Made by a program: the position numbers and the translations under genes. Source: Lachnospiraceae bacterium (GTDB lineage Bacteria > Bacillota > Clostridia > Lachnospirales > Lachnospiraceae). From it: a stretch of DNA of 5,747 nt. The notes under the pieces are model-generated. The model worked only from the letters and a program-made list of their open reading frames with translations. It did not search any database and was not told the DNA's origin. Positions 1 through 5,679 of this stretch are shown here, in pieces; positions within the stretch are counted from its first letter, which is position 1, and each line of letters starts with the position of its first letter. The stretch lies in assembly GCA_021205045.1 (NCBI GenBank), contig JAJPYH010000214.1:1-5747 (forward strand), given 5' to 3'.

Positions 1-56
1 GCTGGCATAAAATCAAATGAAGGTATAGCCAGTTAATTATTATTCGATGTACTAGT
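1..56. other. AT-rich foreign flank abutting the truncated helicase gene
   Basis: This segment has 18 G/C in 56 bases, far below the coding DNA that follows. In the helicase frame there is a TGA stop at 18-20, and the open codons from 21 to about 56 are AT-rich and spell residues unlike this protein family. A small inverted repeat is present: CTGGC at 2-6 pairs with GCCAG at 28-32, extended by ATA/TAT around one bulged base, with a 14-base loop and no T-run after it, so it is not a normal terminator. The simplest reading is the end of an inserted element or a rearrangement or assembly joint, but no element family is recognised. That the sequence differs from the gene is seen; its origin is inference. 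Confidence 0.45.
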
Positions 57-2327
57 TTTGTCTTTTATCTGGACGCGGATGAGAATGACGCTTTCTGCGA
101 GTGCTATGCCCGCTATGAGGACAAGAACTTTCCTGTGATAGACTGGCTGGATAAGAACCGAAAGACCGATGTGGAGATGTACCGGGATTTTGCAGCGGAG
201 CAGGAGGTGCTTTATCGGCTGTCGGGGTGGCTTCCTCAGGCCAATCTGAAGCGCCGGGAATTTAGCTGCGGCGGGGATGAGGACAGGATTTACCGGCTGA
301 TGAGCGAGGGCGTGGAAGAACTGCTTACTCTGGGTGAGGTACAGTGCACGGATCGATTCCGTTCCCGCAGAAGATTTAAGAAGGTGAAGGTCTCCGTGGG
401 AGTTTCTGTCTCCAGCGGGCTTCTGGATCTGGATATTACCACAGATAATGTGCCGCCGGAGGAGCTTCTGGACCTTCTGAGCAGTTACCGGGCCAGAAAG
501 AATTATTATCGGCTGAGGGATGGCTCTTATGTAAATCTGGATGACCAGTCCCTGGAGCTTTTGGCGGAGCTGATGGATTCCATGCGGGTGAAGCCGAAGG
601 AATTTGTGCAGGGCAAGATGCATCTGCCTCTGTACCGTACCCTGTATCTGAATAAGATGCTGGAAGAAAATGAGAGCGTCTACAGCGACAGGGACAGCCG
701 TTTCCGGGAGATGGTCAAGGAGTTTAAGACTGTCAACGATGCGGACTTCGACGTGCCGGAGAGCCTTTCCAAAATCATGCGGCCCTATCAGAAGGACGGC
801 TACAAGTGGCTGAGGACGCTGGAGGCCTGGCAGTTTGGAGGTATTCTGGCGGATGATATGGGACTGGGCAAGACGCTGCAGATGATTGCGCTGCTGTTGT
901 CGGCGAAGGAGAGGCGGGAGGATTCGGATTGTGAGGCGGAGGAGGTTGTTGCTGCTGCGGATACAGTGTCTGATGACACGATGGTTGTAGTGATGAAAAC
1001 CGGAAGGGGAAGAAAAGAAGAAGAGGATAAAGATGTGGAGCTTGTGACTGCGGTTCCTGTTCTGGAGGAAGAGCCGAAGCCTGTCGGCACCTCCCTGGTA
1101 GTAGCCCCCGCTTCTTTAGTATTCAACTGGGGAGAGGAGTTCGCGCGCTTCGCTCCGTCTCTTAAGATTTTACTGGTCACGGGTAATCAGGAGGAGCGTC
1201 AGGCAAAGATTGCCTCTTACCAGGACTACGATGTGTTGGTGACATCCTACGATCTGTTAAAAAGAGACATCCATCACTATGAGGGGCTGGAGTTCGCTTA
1301 TGAGGTGATCGACGAGGCCCAGTACATCAAGAATCATACGACCGCGGCGGCCAAGGCAGTGAAGGTGGTGAAAAGCCGTTATCGCTTCGCCCTGACCGGA
1401 ACACCCATCGAGAACCGGCTCAGTGAGCTGTGGAGTATTTTTGATTATCTGATGCCCGGCTTTTTGTATCCATACGACACCTTCAAGCGGGAGATTGAGA
1501 CCCAGATTGTGAAATATCAGGATGAGCAGGCCATGAAGCGGCTGCAGAAGATGACCGGTCCCTTTATCCTGCGCAGACTGAAGGGCGATGTCTTAAAGGA
1601 TCTGCCGGATAAGCTGGAGGAGGTGCGTTATGTCCGCCTCGCCGGGGAGCAGCAGAAGCTCTACGACGGCCAGGTACTGCACATGCGTCAAATTGTCTCA
1701 TCCCAGGACGCGGAGGACTTTAACAGGAATAAGCTGGTGATCCTGGCGGAGCTGATGCGGCTTCGGCAGATCTGCTGCAACCCGTCATTGTGCTTTGACA
1801 GCTATGAAGGAGAGTCCGCCAAGACAGACGCCTGTATGGAGCTGATTCAGAGCGCCATCGACGGCGGCCACCGGATGCTGTTATTTTCCCAGTTTACCTC
1901 TATGCTGGAGATTTTGCAGAAACGTTTGGATCAGCAGGGGATCGCCTACTATACCATCACAGGTGCCACACCCAAGAAGACCCGCCTGGAGCTGGTCAAT
2001 GACTTTAACAGCGGGGAGGTTCCGGTGTTCCTGATTTCATTGAAGGCCGGCGGGGTTGGCTTAAACCTGACGGGAGCGGATGTGGTCATCCACTACGATC
2101 CCTGGTGGAACGTGGCGGCGCAGAATCAGGCCACTGACCGCGCTCACCGTATCGGCCAGACCAAAAAGGTGACGGTCTTTAAGCTCATCGCCAAGGGCTC
2201 CATCGAGGAGAAAATCTTAAAGCTCCAGGAGGACAAGCGGGAGCTGGCGGATCAGGTTATCAGCGGCGAGACCGGACAGCTGAGCGGTATGACCAGGGAG
2301 GAGCTGCTGGGGCTTTCGGAGGTGTAG
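57..2327 (+). CDS. SNF2-family DNA helicase, 5'-truncated
   Basis: This encodes an SNF2-type superfamily 2 DNA-dependent ATPase, a cytoplasmic double-strand DNA translocase; the cellular role of bacterial SWIM/SNF2 proteins is poorly defined. Counting residue 1 at GTG 135, the core is complete: Q-motif region RPYQKDGYKWL 216-226, Walker A DDMGLGKT 240-247, motif Ia 320-332, DEAQ box 393-396, motif III ALTGTPIEN 419-427, motif IV around 580-591, motif V near 635-649 and motif VI QATDRAHRIGQ 665-675. Residues before about 200 match the bacterial SNF2-associated region. An acidic low-complexity insert lies at 258-318. Family-like residues (FVFYLDADENDAF) continue upstream of GTG 135 to about 57, then similarity ends. 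Full-length relatives are about 1,050-1,100 residues from memory, so roughly 300 N-terminal residues, including any SWIM zinc finger, are missing. GTG 135 and ATG 177 lack a well-spaced ribosome site, so this is probably a disrupted gene. The identity is secure; the expressed start is not. Confidence 0.9.
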   Translation, partial: FVFYLDADENDAFCECYARYEDKNFPVIDWLDKNRKTDVEMYRDFAAEQEVLYRLSGWLPQANLKRREFSCGGDEDRIYRLMSEGVEELLTLGEVQCTDRFRSRRRFKKVKVSVGVSVSSGLLDLDITTDNVPPEELLDLLSSYRARKNYYRLRDGSYVNLDDQSLELLAELMDSMRVKPKEFVQGKMHLPLYRTLYLNKMLEENESVYSDRDSRFREMVKEFKTVNDADFDVPESLSKIMRPYQKDGYKWLRTLEAWQFGGILADDMGLGKTLQMIALLLSAKERREDSDCEAEEVVAAADTVSDDTMVVVMKTGRGRKEEEDKDVELVTAVPVLEEEPKPVGTSLVVAPASLVFNWGEEFARFAPSLKILLVTGNQEERQAKIASYQDYDVLVTSYDLLKRDIHHYEGLEFAYEVIDEAQYIKNHTTAAAKAVKVVKSRYRFALTGTPIENRLSELWSIFDYLMPGFLYPYDTFKREIETQIVKYQDEQAMKRLQKMTGPFILRRLKGDVLKDLPDKLEEVRYVRLAGEQQKLYDGQVLHMRQIVSSQDAEDFNRNKLVILAELMRLRQICCNPSLCFDSYEGESAKTDACMELIQSAIDGGHRMLLFSQFTSMLEILQKRLDQQGIAYYTITGATPKKTRLELVNDFNSGEVPVFLISLKAGGVGLNLTGADVVIHYDPWWNVAAQNQATDRAHRIGQTKKVTVFKLIAKGSIEEKILKLQEDKRELADQVISGETGQLSGMTREELLGLSEV

Positions 2328-2354
2328 GAGGTATACTTTCCAAAGAACCAGTGG

Positions 2355-2426
2355 AGAATCACATTTTGCCAACGAGTTTTCTTGAATAGAATCACATTTT
2401 GCCAACGAGTTTTTTAAGATGTGATT
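2355..2426. repeat. IS21-like terminal repeats: two direct copies plus an inverted partial copy
   Basis: A 26-bp sequence with core AATCACATTTTGCCAACG occurs identically at 2355-2380 and 2388-2413, separated by 7 bp, giving a 33-bp period. Just after it, AAGATGTGATT at 2416-2426 is the inverse of AATCACATTTT at 2390-2400 (11 pairs, one of them G-T, 15-base loop). Closely spaced multiple repeats are characteristic of IS21-family ends, where they serve as transposase (IstA) binding sites, and this core resembles clostridial IS21-type ends from memory. No istA or istB reading frame is nearby, so it would be an orphan end or relic. Alternatives are a regulatory protein binding array or a weak terminator for the helicase gene. 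The repeats are certain; the IS21 assignment is tentative. Confidence 0.55.
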
Positions 2427-2447
2427 AAGTTGTTTATAAAATTGGAC

Positions 2448-2476
2448 TTTACACTTCTGCGATAAGCATTTATACT
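2448..2476 (+). promoter_or_regulatory. Sigma-A-type promoter for the 59-residue gene
   Basis: TTTACA at 2448-2453 and TATACT at 2471-2476 are separated by exactly 17 bases, and each hexamer differs from consensus at one position. Transcription would start near 2482-2484, leaving a leader of about 84 bases before ATG 2567. The surrounding DNA is AT-rich. It lies immediately downstream of the 33-bp-period repeats, so an inserted element may have set the local context. Confidence 0.65.
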
Positions 2477-2499
2477 AAAGTTAGTGACTGAAGAAAAGG

Positions 2500-2536
2500 C
2501 CTTCTGCAGGAATTTGCGAAATGCTGCGGAGGAAGG
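2500..2536 (+). promoter_or_regulatory. Leader hairpin in the 5' untranslated region
   Basis: Within the predicted leader, CCTTC 2500-2504 pairs with GAAGG 2532-2536, GCAG 2506-2509 with CTGC 2524-2527, and ATTT 2512-2515 with AAAT 2519-2522, giving one long interrupted stem. No T-run follows, so it is not a terminator, and it matches no riboswitch class that I recognise. It could stabilise the mRNA or bind a regulator; this is inference from base pairing only. Confidence 0.3.
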
Positions 2537-2566
2537 TACATAAGACAGTAAAAAGGCGGTGAAAGG

Positions 2567-2746
2567 ATGGAAGCATCAGACATGACGTTGGACGAACTGA
2601 AACAGGTCACTATTGATTACTATGCGAATCTGCAGCGCATCAAAAAGGCGGATACGGGCAATAATCCTGAGCTGGAATATCAGCTTCGGGTGTATAAGAA
2701 TAAGCTGTCCGCGCTTGGAATTCCGGCTGAGGAATACGAGATGTAG
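2567..2746 (+). CDS. Conserved-looking small protein of unknown function, 59 aa
   Basis: I do not recognise a named family. The frame runs from ATG 2567 to TAG 2744-2746 and gives 59 residues beginning MEASDMTLDELKQVTIDYY and ending GIPAEEYEM. It is hydrophilic and mainly helix-forming, with no signal peptide, membrane segment or cysteine pair. The start is supported by AGGCGG at 2554-2559, seven bases before the ATG and one mismatch from AGGAGG. A near-consensus promoter upstream (2448-2476) and an intrinsic terminator downstream (2778-2825) make it look like an independent monocistronic gene, which is the main reason to consider it real despite its size. The pattern of a TxDELK-type start, a central LEYQ and a C-terminal LG resembles small hypothetical proteins of Lachnospiraceae, but that is recollection and not a search result. 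Confidence 0.72.
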   Translation: MEASDMTLDELKQVTIDYYANLQRIKKADTGNNPELEYQLRVYKNKLSALGIPAEEYEM

Positions 2747-2777
2747 CAGCAGTAAAAGTACACAGGATGTTTAAAAG

Positions 2778-2825
2778 AAAAGGTACAGAGAGGACACGAA
2801 GAAGAGTCCTTGCTGTACCTTTTTT
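2778..2825 (+). terminator. Intrinsic terminator after the 59-aa gene
   Basis: An 11-bp outer stem pairs AAAAGGTACAG at 2778-2788 with CTGTACCTTTT at 2813-2823, and an inner stem pairs AGGAC 2791-2795 with GTCCT 2806-2810. The right arm runs into a T6 tract ending at 2825. It starts 31 bases after the stop codon. The A-run on the left arm could give some activity in the opposite direction. It separates the small gene from the ATP-grasp gene downstream, which therefore needs its own promoter or readthrough. Confidence 0.9.
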
Positions 2826-2828
2826 GCT

Positions 2829-2843
2829 ATCCTGATTCAGGAT
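2829..2843. repeat. Short palindrome between terminator and downstream gene
   Basis: ATCCTGA at 2829-2835 and TCAGGAT at 2837-2843 are perfect inverted arms around a single T. A further inverted pair, CTGCC 2846-2850 and GGCAG 2875-2879, follows and encloses CGGA 2860-2863 / TCCG 2872-2875. These sit where a promoter or operator for the next gene would be expected, but I see no convincing -35/-10 pair. An operator or a leader structure is possible; chance cannot be excluded. Confidence 0.3.
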
Positions 2844-2930
2844 CACTGCCAAAGACTCGCGGAAAAATTTGTCCGGCAGAATCGGATGGCGGTAAGCAGG
2901 ACTATTACCAGAAGGAGTTTGGAGAAAAGG

Positions 2931-2936
2931 AAGGAG
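2931..2936 (+). promoter_or_regulatory. Ribosome binding site that decides the start at 2943
   Basis: AAGGAG sits six bases before ATG 2943. The in-frame ATG at 2886, 19 codons upstream, has no Shine-Dalgarno sequence in front of it, and the extra residues it would add (starting MAVSRTITRR) are basic and do not look like part of a domain. The shorter start is therefore preferred. Confidence 0.8.
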
Positions 2937-2942
2937 CAGATT

Positions 2943-5510
2943 ATGGCGGCGTTTGAGAGAATATTGAGCGGGCATAAGGGCCTGGATGAGATGCTGGACA
3001 GCATCCGGCTGGGGGATAACGTGGTGTGGCAGGTGACCCGGCTGGAGGATTTCCGATATTTTATGGAGCGGTTTGTGAAGCAGGCCATCGCGGACGGGCG
3101 GAACCTGATTTACATGCGGTTTGCCAATCATGCGCCTCTGCTGGAGCCGCAGCCGGGGCTGAAAATCTATGAGTTTGACCCGGATAAGGGCTTTGAGACC
3201 TTCACGGTGGAGATACATAACAGAATTGCCGAGGAGGGCTATGACGCCTTTTATGTGTTTGACAGTCTCTCTTCTCTGCAGTCGGTGTGGTATACGGATC
3301 TGATGATGGGCAATTTTTTCAGGCTGACCTGTCCTTTCCTGTTCCAGCTGGATACGGTGGCATATTTTCCGCTGCTGCGGGGGCGGCATTCCTACAGTGC
3401 GGTGGCCAAGATCAGGGACACCACGCAGCTTTTGCTGGATGTGCACAGTGCGGACCGGCTTTATGTGCATCCGCTGAAGGTGTGGAACCGGTATCTGCCG
3501 GAGATGTTCCTGCCTCACGCCTGTTCCATGGAGGATGACAGCTGTACAGCGCTGAACGGCGGCGTTCCCATGAGCCGTTATTACCGGATTATGGAGGAGG
3601 TCAACGCCAGAAGCCAGGATCAGAACCTTGACAGTCATGACCGCTTTTTTGCCCTGGCCAGACTGGAATATCAGCGGGGAAATTTCAGCGAGGAGACGGA
3701 AAATCTGATCATCGAGAGCACCATGACCAGGGATGTCAGGCTTCATGAGAGAATTCGGGAGTATTTTGAGCCGAAGGATTATTTTGCGCTGCGGGATCGG
3801 ATGGTGGGCAGCGGCTCCATCGGAGGCAAGGCCTGCGGGATGCTGTTGGCCAGGCGGATTGTGGAAAAGCGTCTGCCGGAGTATGCCATGTATACAGAGC
3901 CTCATGATTCCTATTACATCGGGTCGGATGTTTTTTATACTTATATTGTGATGAATAATTGCTGGGATATCCGGTTGGCCCAGCGCACGGAGGAGGGATA
4001 TTTTGCGGAGGCGGAAAATCTGCAGAGGGCGCTTTTGTCGGGCACCTTCCCGGATGATATCCGGGAGAAATTCCGGTCCATGCTGGAATATTTTGGCGGA
4101 GCTCCTATTATCGTGCGTTCCTCCAGCTTTCTGGAGGACGGTTTCAATAATGCCTTCGCGGGAAAATATGAGTCTGTGTTCTGTGTCAATCAGGGCAGTC
4201 CTGAGGAGCGGCTGGAAGCCTTTGAGAACGCGGTGCGCAGGGTGTATGCCAGCACCATGGACATTTCCGCTCTGGAATATCGCAGGCAGCGGGGGCTGGA
4301 CAATCAGGACGAGCAGATGGCCGTGCTGGTGCAGCGGGTTTCCGGGGCCTTCTGGGGAAAGCTGTTCTTCCCGGCAGCCGCGGGGGTGGGCTACAGCTAC
4401 AGTGTCTACCGCACCCGCCGGGATATGGATCCGAAGGCCGGGCTTTTGCGCATTGTGGCGGGGCTGGGCACCCGGGCGGTGGACCGTCCGGAAAATGATT
4501 ATCCCAGGCTGGCCAGTCTGGATCGTCCGGCGGTTTCTCTGTACAGCTCTGTGGCGGATAAGCACCGGTATTCCCAGAGAAATATCGATGTGCTGGATAT
4601 TTCGGAAAACCGGATCAAAACCCTGACCTTTGATTCTGTGATGAATGAACTGCCTCTGTGGCATAAAAAGGCGGTGATGGAGCGGGATTATGAGGCGGAA
4701 AGCGCCCTGGAGCGGATGAACCGGTGGCGGCAGGTGTGGTTTGTGAACTGTCAGAAATTATTGAATAATGAGCAGTTTACTACTTTCATGCAGAGGATGC
4801 TGCAGGTGCTGGATGAGGTCTATGAGAACCCGGTGGACATTGAGTATACGGTGAACATGGATGAAAACGGGGATTTTGTGGTAAACCTCCTGCAGTGCCG
4901 CTCTCTGTACACGGGAACCCAGGGTGGACAGGTGCTGATCCCTGAGCTTTCTCAGGAGGATATTTTCTTTTCCTTAAAGGATTCCTCCATGGGCAATGCC
5001 AGAGAACAGAAAATCGATGCGGTCATTCAGATTGACCCCATAGGGTATTATCATTATCCTTATAATAAGAAAACCAAAGTGGCGGAGGCGGTTCGCCAGA
5101 TCAATCTGTATTATCAGAAGCAGGGGAAGCATCCGCTGCTGATGACGCCGGGCCGGGTGGGCACATCATCCCCGGAGCTGGGGGTGCCGGTGACTTTTGC
5201 GGCCATCTCCGGGTTTGCCGGGATCTGTGAAATCTCCGACAGCCGGGCGGGGTATATGCCGGAGTTGAGCTACGGCAGTCATATGTTCCAGGATCTGGTG
5301 GAGGCGGATATTTTTTACAGCGCTGTGTGGAATGATAAAAGAACGCTGGTTTATCGGGAGGATTTTTTCAGGGATTTGAAGAATGTGTTCGCGGAGATCT
5401 GCCCGGAGTTTGAGTCGCTCTTTGAGATGTTTTGGGTGACGGAGCCGGAGAGCCTGTATTACTGGAATGATGTGAAGAGCGGGCAGACGCTGTGCGGGTA
5501 TCGGAGGTGA
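2943..5510 (+). CDS. KaiC-like / PEP-synthase-type ATP-grasp fusion protein, 855 aa
   Basis: This is probably a cytoplasmic nucleotide-binding protein of unknown role; databases would likely label it a PEP/pyruvate-binding (PPDK N-terminal) protein. From M1 at 2943, residues about 10-190 resemble KaiC/RecA: GLDEML at 13-18, G24-D25 before the P-loop position, and a Walker B-like strand AFYVFDS ending at D107-S108. The P-loop itself reads TRLEDFRY (32-39), with no GKT. Residues about 285-655 are the PPDK/PEP-synthase ATP-grasp: GGKACG 294-299, VRSSSFLED 391-399 followed by FAGKY 405-409, QR 464-465, GLG 507-509 and the closing DIEY...LLQCRS 632-654. Residues about 655-855 carry GRVGTSSPELGVPV 737-750 and GSHMFQDL 778-785, like the GRWGS...LGIPV...GSHFF segment of some PEP-synthase-like proteins. 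The phosphohistidine swivel domain and the PEP-binding barrel are absent, so PEP synthase activity is unlikely. No membrane segments are seen. It follows the terminator at 2778-2825; its promoter is not evident. Confidence 0.88.
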   Translation: MAAFERILSGHKGLDEMLDSIRLGDNVVWQVTRLEDFRYFMERFVKQAIADGRNLIYMRFANHAPLLEPQPGLKIYEFDPDKGFETFTVEIHNRIAEEGYDAFYVFDSLSSLQSVWYTDLMMGNFFRLTCPFLFQLDTVAYFPLLRGRHSYSAVAKIRDTTQLLLDVHSADRLYVHPLKVWNRYLPEMFLPHACSMEDDSCTALNGGVPMSRYYRIMEEVNARSQDQNLDSHDRFFALARLEYQRGNFSEETENLIIESTMTRDVRLHERIREYFEPKDYFALRDRMVGSGSIGGKACGMLLARRIVEKRLPEYAMYTEPHDSYYIGSDVFYTYIVMNNCWDIRLAQRTEEGYFAEAENLQRALLSGTFPDDIREKFRSMLEYFGGAPIIVRSSSFLEDGFNNAFAGKYESVFCVNQGSPEERLEAFENAVRRVYASTMDISALEYRRQRGLDNQDEQMAVLVQRVSGAFWGKLFFPAAAGVGYSYSVYRTRRDMDPKAGLLRIVAGLGTRAVDRPENDYPRLASLDRPAVSLYSSVADKHRYSQRNIDVLDISENRIKTLTFDSVMNELPLWHKKAVMERDYEAESALERMNRWRQVWFVNCQKLLNNEQFTTFMQRMLQVLDEVYENPVDIEYTVNMDENGDFVVNLLQCRSLYTGTQGGQVLIPELSQEDIFFSLKDSSMGNAREQKIDAVIQIDPIGYYHYPYNKKTKVAEAVRQINLYYQKQGKHPLLMTPGRVGTSSPELGVPVTFAAISGFAGICEISDSRAGYMPELSYGSHMFQDLVEADIFYSAVWNDKRTLVYREDFFRDLKNVFAEICPEFESLFEMFWVTEPESLYYWNDVKSGQTLCGYRR

Positions 5511-5520
5511 GGGAGCTATT

Positions 5521-5591
5521 CACGGCCATATGATTTATCAGCAGGCGTTTCACTCTGATGCGCAAAGGCGGAAAAGCAGAGAAAGGCCGTG
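5521..5591 (+). other. Long interrupted stem-loop downstream of the ATP-grasp gene
   Basis: The right arm 5577-5591 (CAGA, GAAA, GGCCGTG without gaps) pairs with TCTG 5554-5557, TTTC 5548-5551 and CACGGCC 5521-5527: 15 pairs, with a 2-base bulge and a 20-base insertion on the left side. The insertion holds TGAT-TT-ATCA, and the apical loop holds CGC-AAAG-GCG at 5561-5570. No T-run follows, so it is a poor intrinsic terminator. It begins 11 bases after the stop codon. It may be a 3' mRNA structure or a small structured RNA; no known riboswitch class is recognised. Confidence 0.35.
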
Positions 5592-5618
5592 GGGCTGTTG
5601 GCTATCAAAAATAAACTG

Positions 5619-5647
5619 TTGTCTGAACCGGTATTGTGCGTTAAAAT
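5619..5647 (+). promoter_or_regulatory. Putative promoter for a gene beyond the window
   Basis: TTGTCT at 5619-5624 and TAAAAT at 5642-5647 are separated by 17 bases (4/6 and 5/6 matches to the sigma-A consensus). Transcription would start near 5653-5655. Downstream lies AGGAG at 5671-5675 and ATG 5687, which opens only nine codons (MERKFETVR, stop TAG). That could be a leader peptide or chance; no longer gene starts before the window ends. Confidence 0.4.
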
Positions 5648-5679
5648 ATCACTGGAATAAAGTACCGGCGAGGAGACAA
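5619..5679. repeat. Two-part inverted repeat centred on the putative -10 box
   Basis: TTGTCT 5619-5624 is the inverse of AGACAA 5674-5679, and inside it CCGGTA 5628-5633 is the inverse of TACCGG 5663-5668. The inner symmetry centre is at about 5648, directly beside the TAAAAT box. As DNA it could be an operator whose occupation blocks the promoter; as RNA transcribed from upstream it could form a 12-pair stem with an internal loop. The pairing is seen; the role is inference. Confidence 0.4.

Noticed and set aside
51..56. ACTAGT palindrome at the junction as an integration core
   Set aside because: A six-base palindrome is common by chance, and no matching second att site can be seen in the window.
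33..623. Open frame on the - strand opposite the helicase, about 196 codons
   Set aside because: It overlaps recognisable helicase coding sequence, has no motif and crosses the proposed junction.
2217..2405. 62-codon frame on the - strand reading through the repeats
   Set aside because: It only contains the repeated LAKCDS translation of the 33-bp-period unit and antisense helicase sequence; no ribosome site supports it.
2355..2413. Possible CRISPR array
   Set aside because: There are only two repeat copies and the spacer is 7 bp; no cas gene is present.
2412..2440. TATAAA at 2435-2440 as an outward promoter from the repeat region
   Set aside because: The corresponding -35 position reads TTTTAA; the TTTACA/TATACT pair nearby is much better.
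2886..2942. Upstream ATG 2886 as start of the ATP-grasp protein
   Set aside because: It lacks a ribosome site, whereas ATG 2943 has AAGGAG at six-base spacing.
4003..4626. 207-codon frame on the + strand inside the ATP-grasp gene
   Set aside because: The Trp-, Arg- and Cys-rich translation is typical of an out-of-frame reading, and the conserved ATP-grasp motifs are in the other frame.
2640..4664. Long open frame on the - strand, about 674 codons, opposite the ATP-grasp gene
   Set aside because: Its translation is rich in His, Pro, Arg and Gln with no domain motif, and it lies opposite a frame full of recognisable motifs. It is open because of the codon bias of the real gene.
2943..5510. 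Naming the gene ppsA or ppdK
   Set aside because: The histidine and PEP-binding domains needed for those activities are absent, so the enzyme name would mislead.
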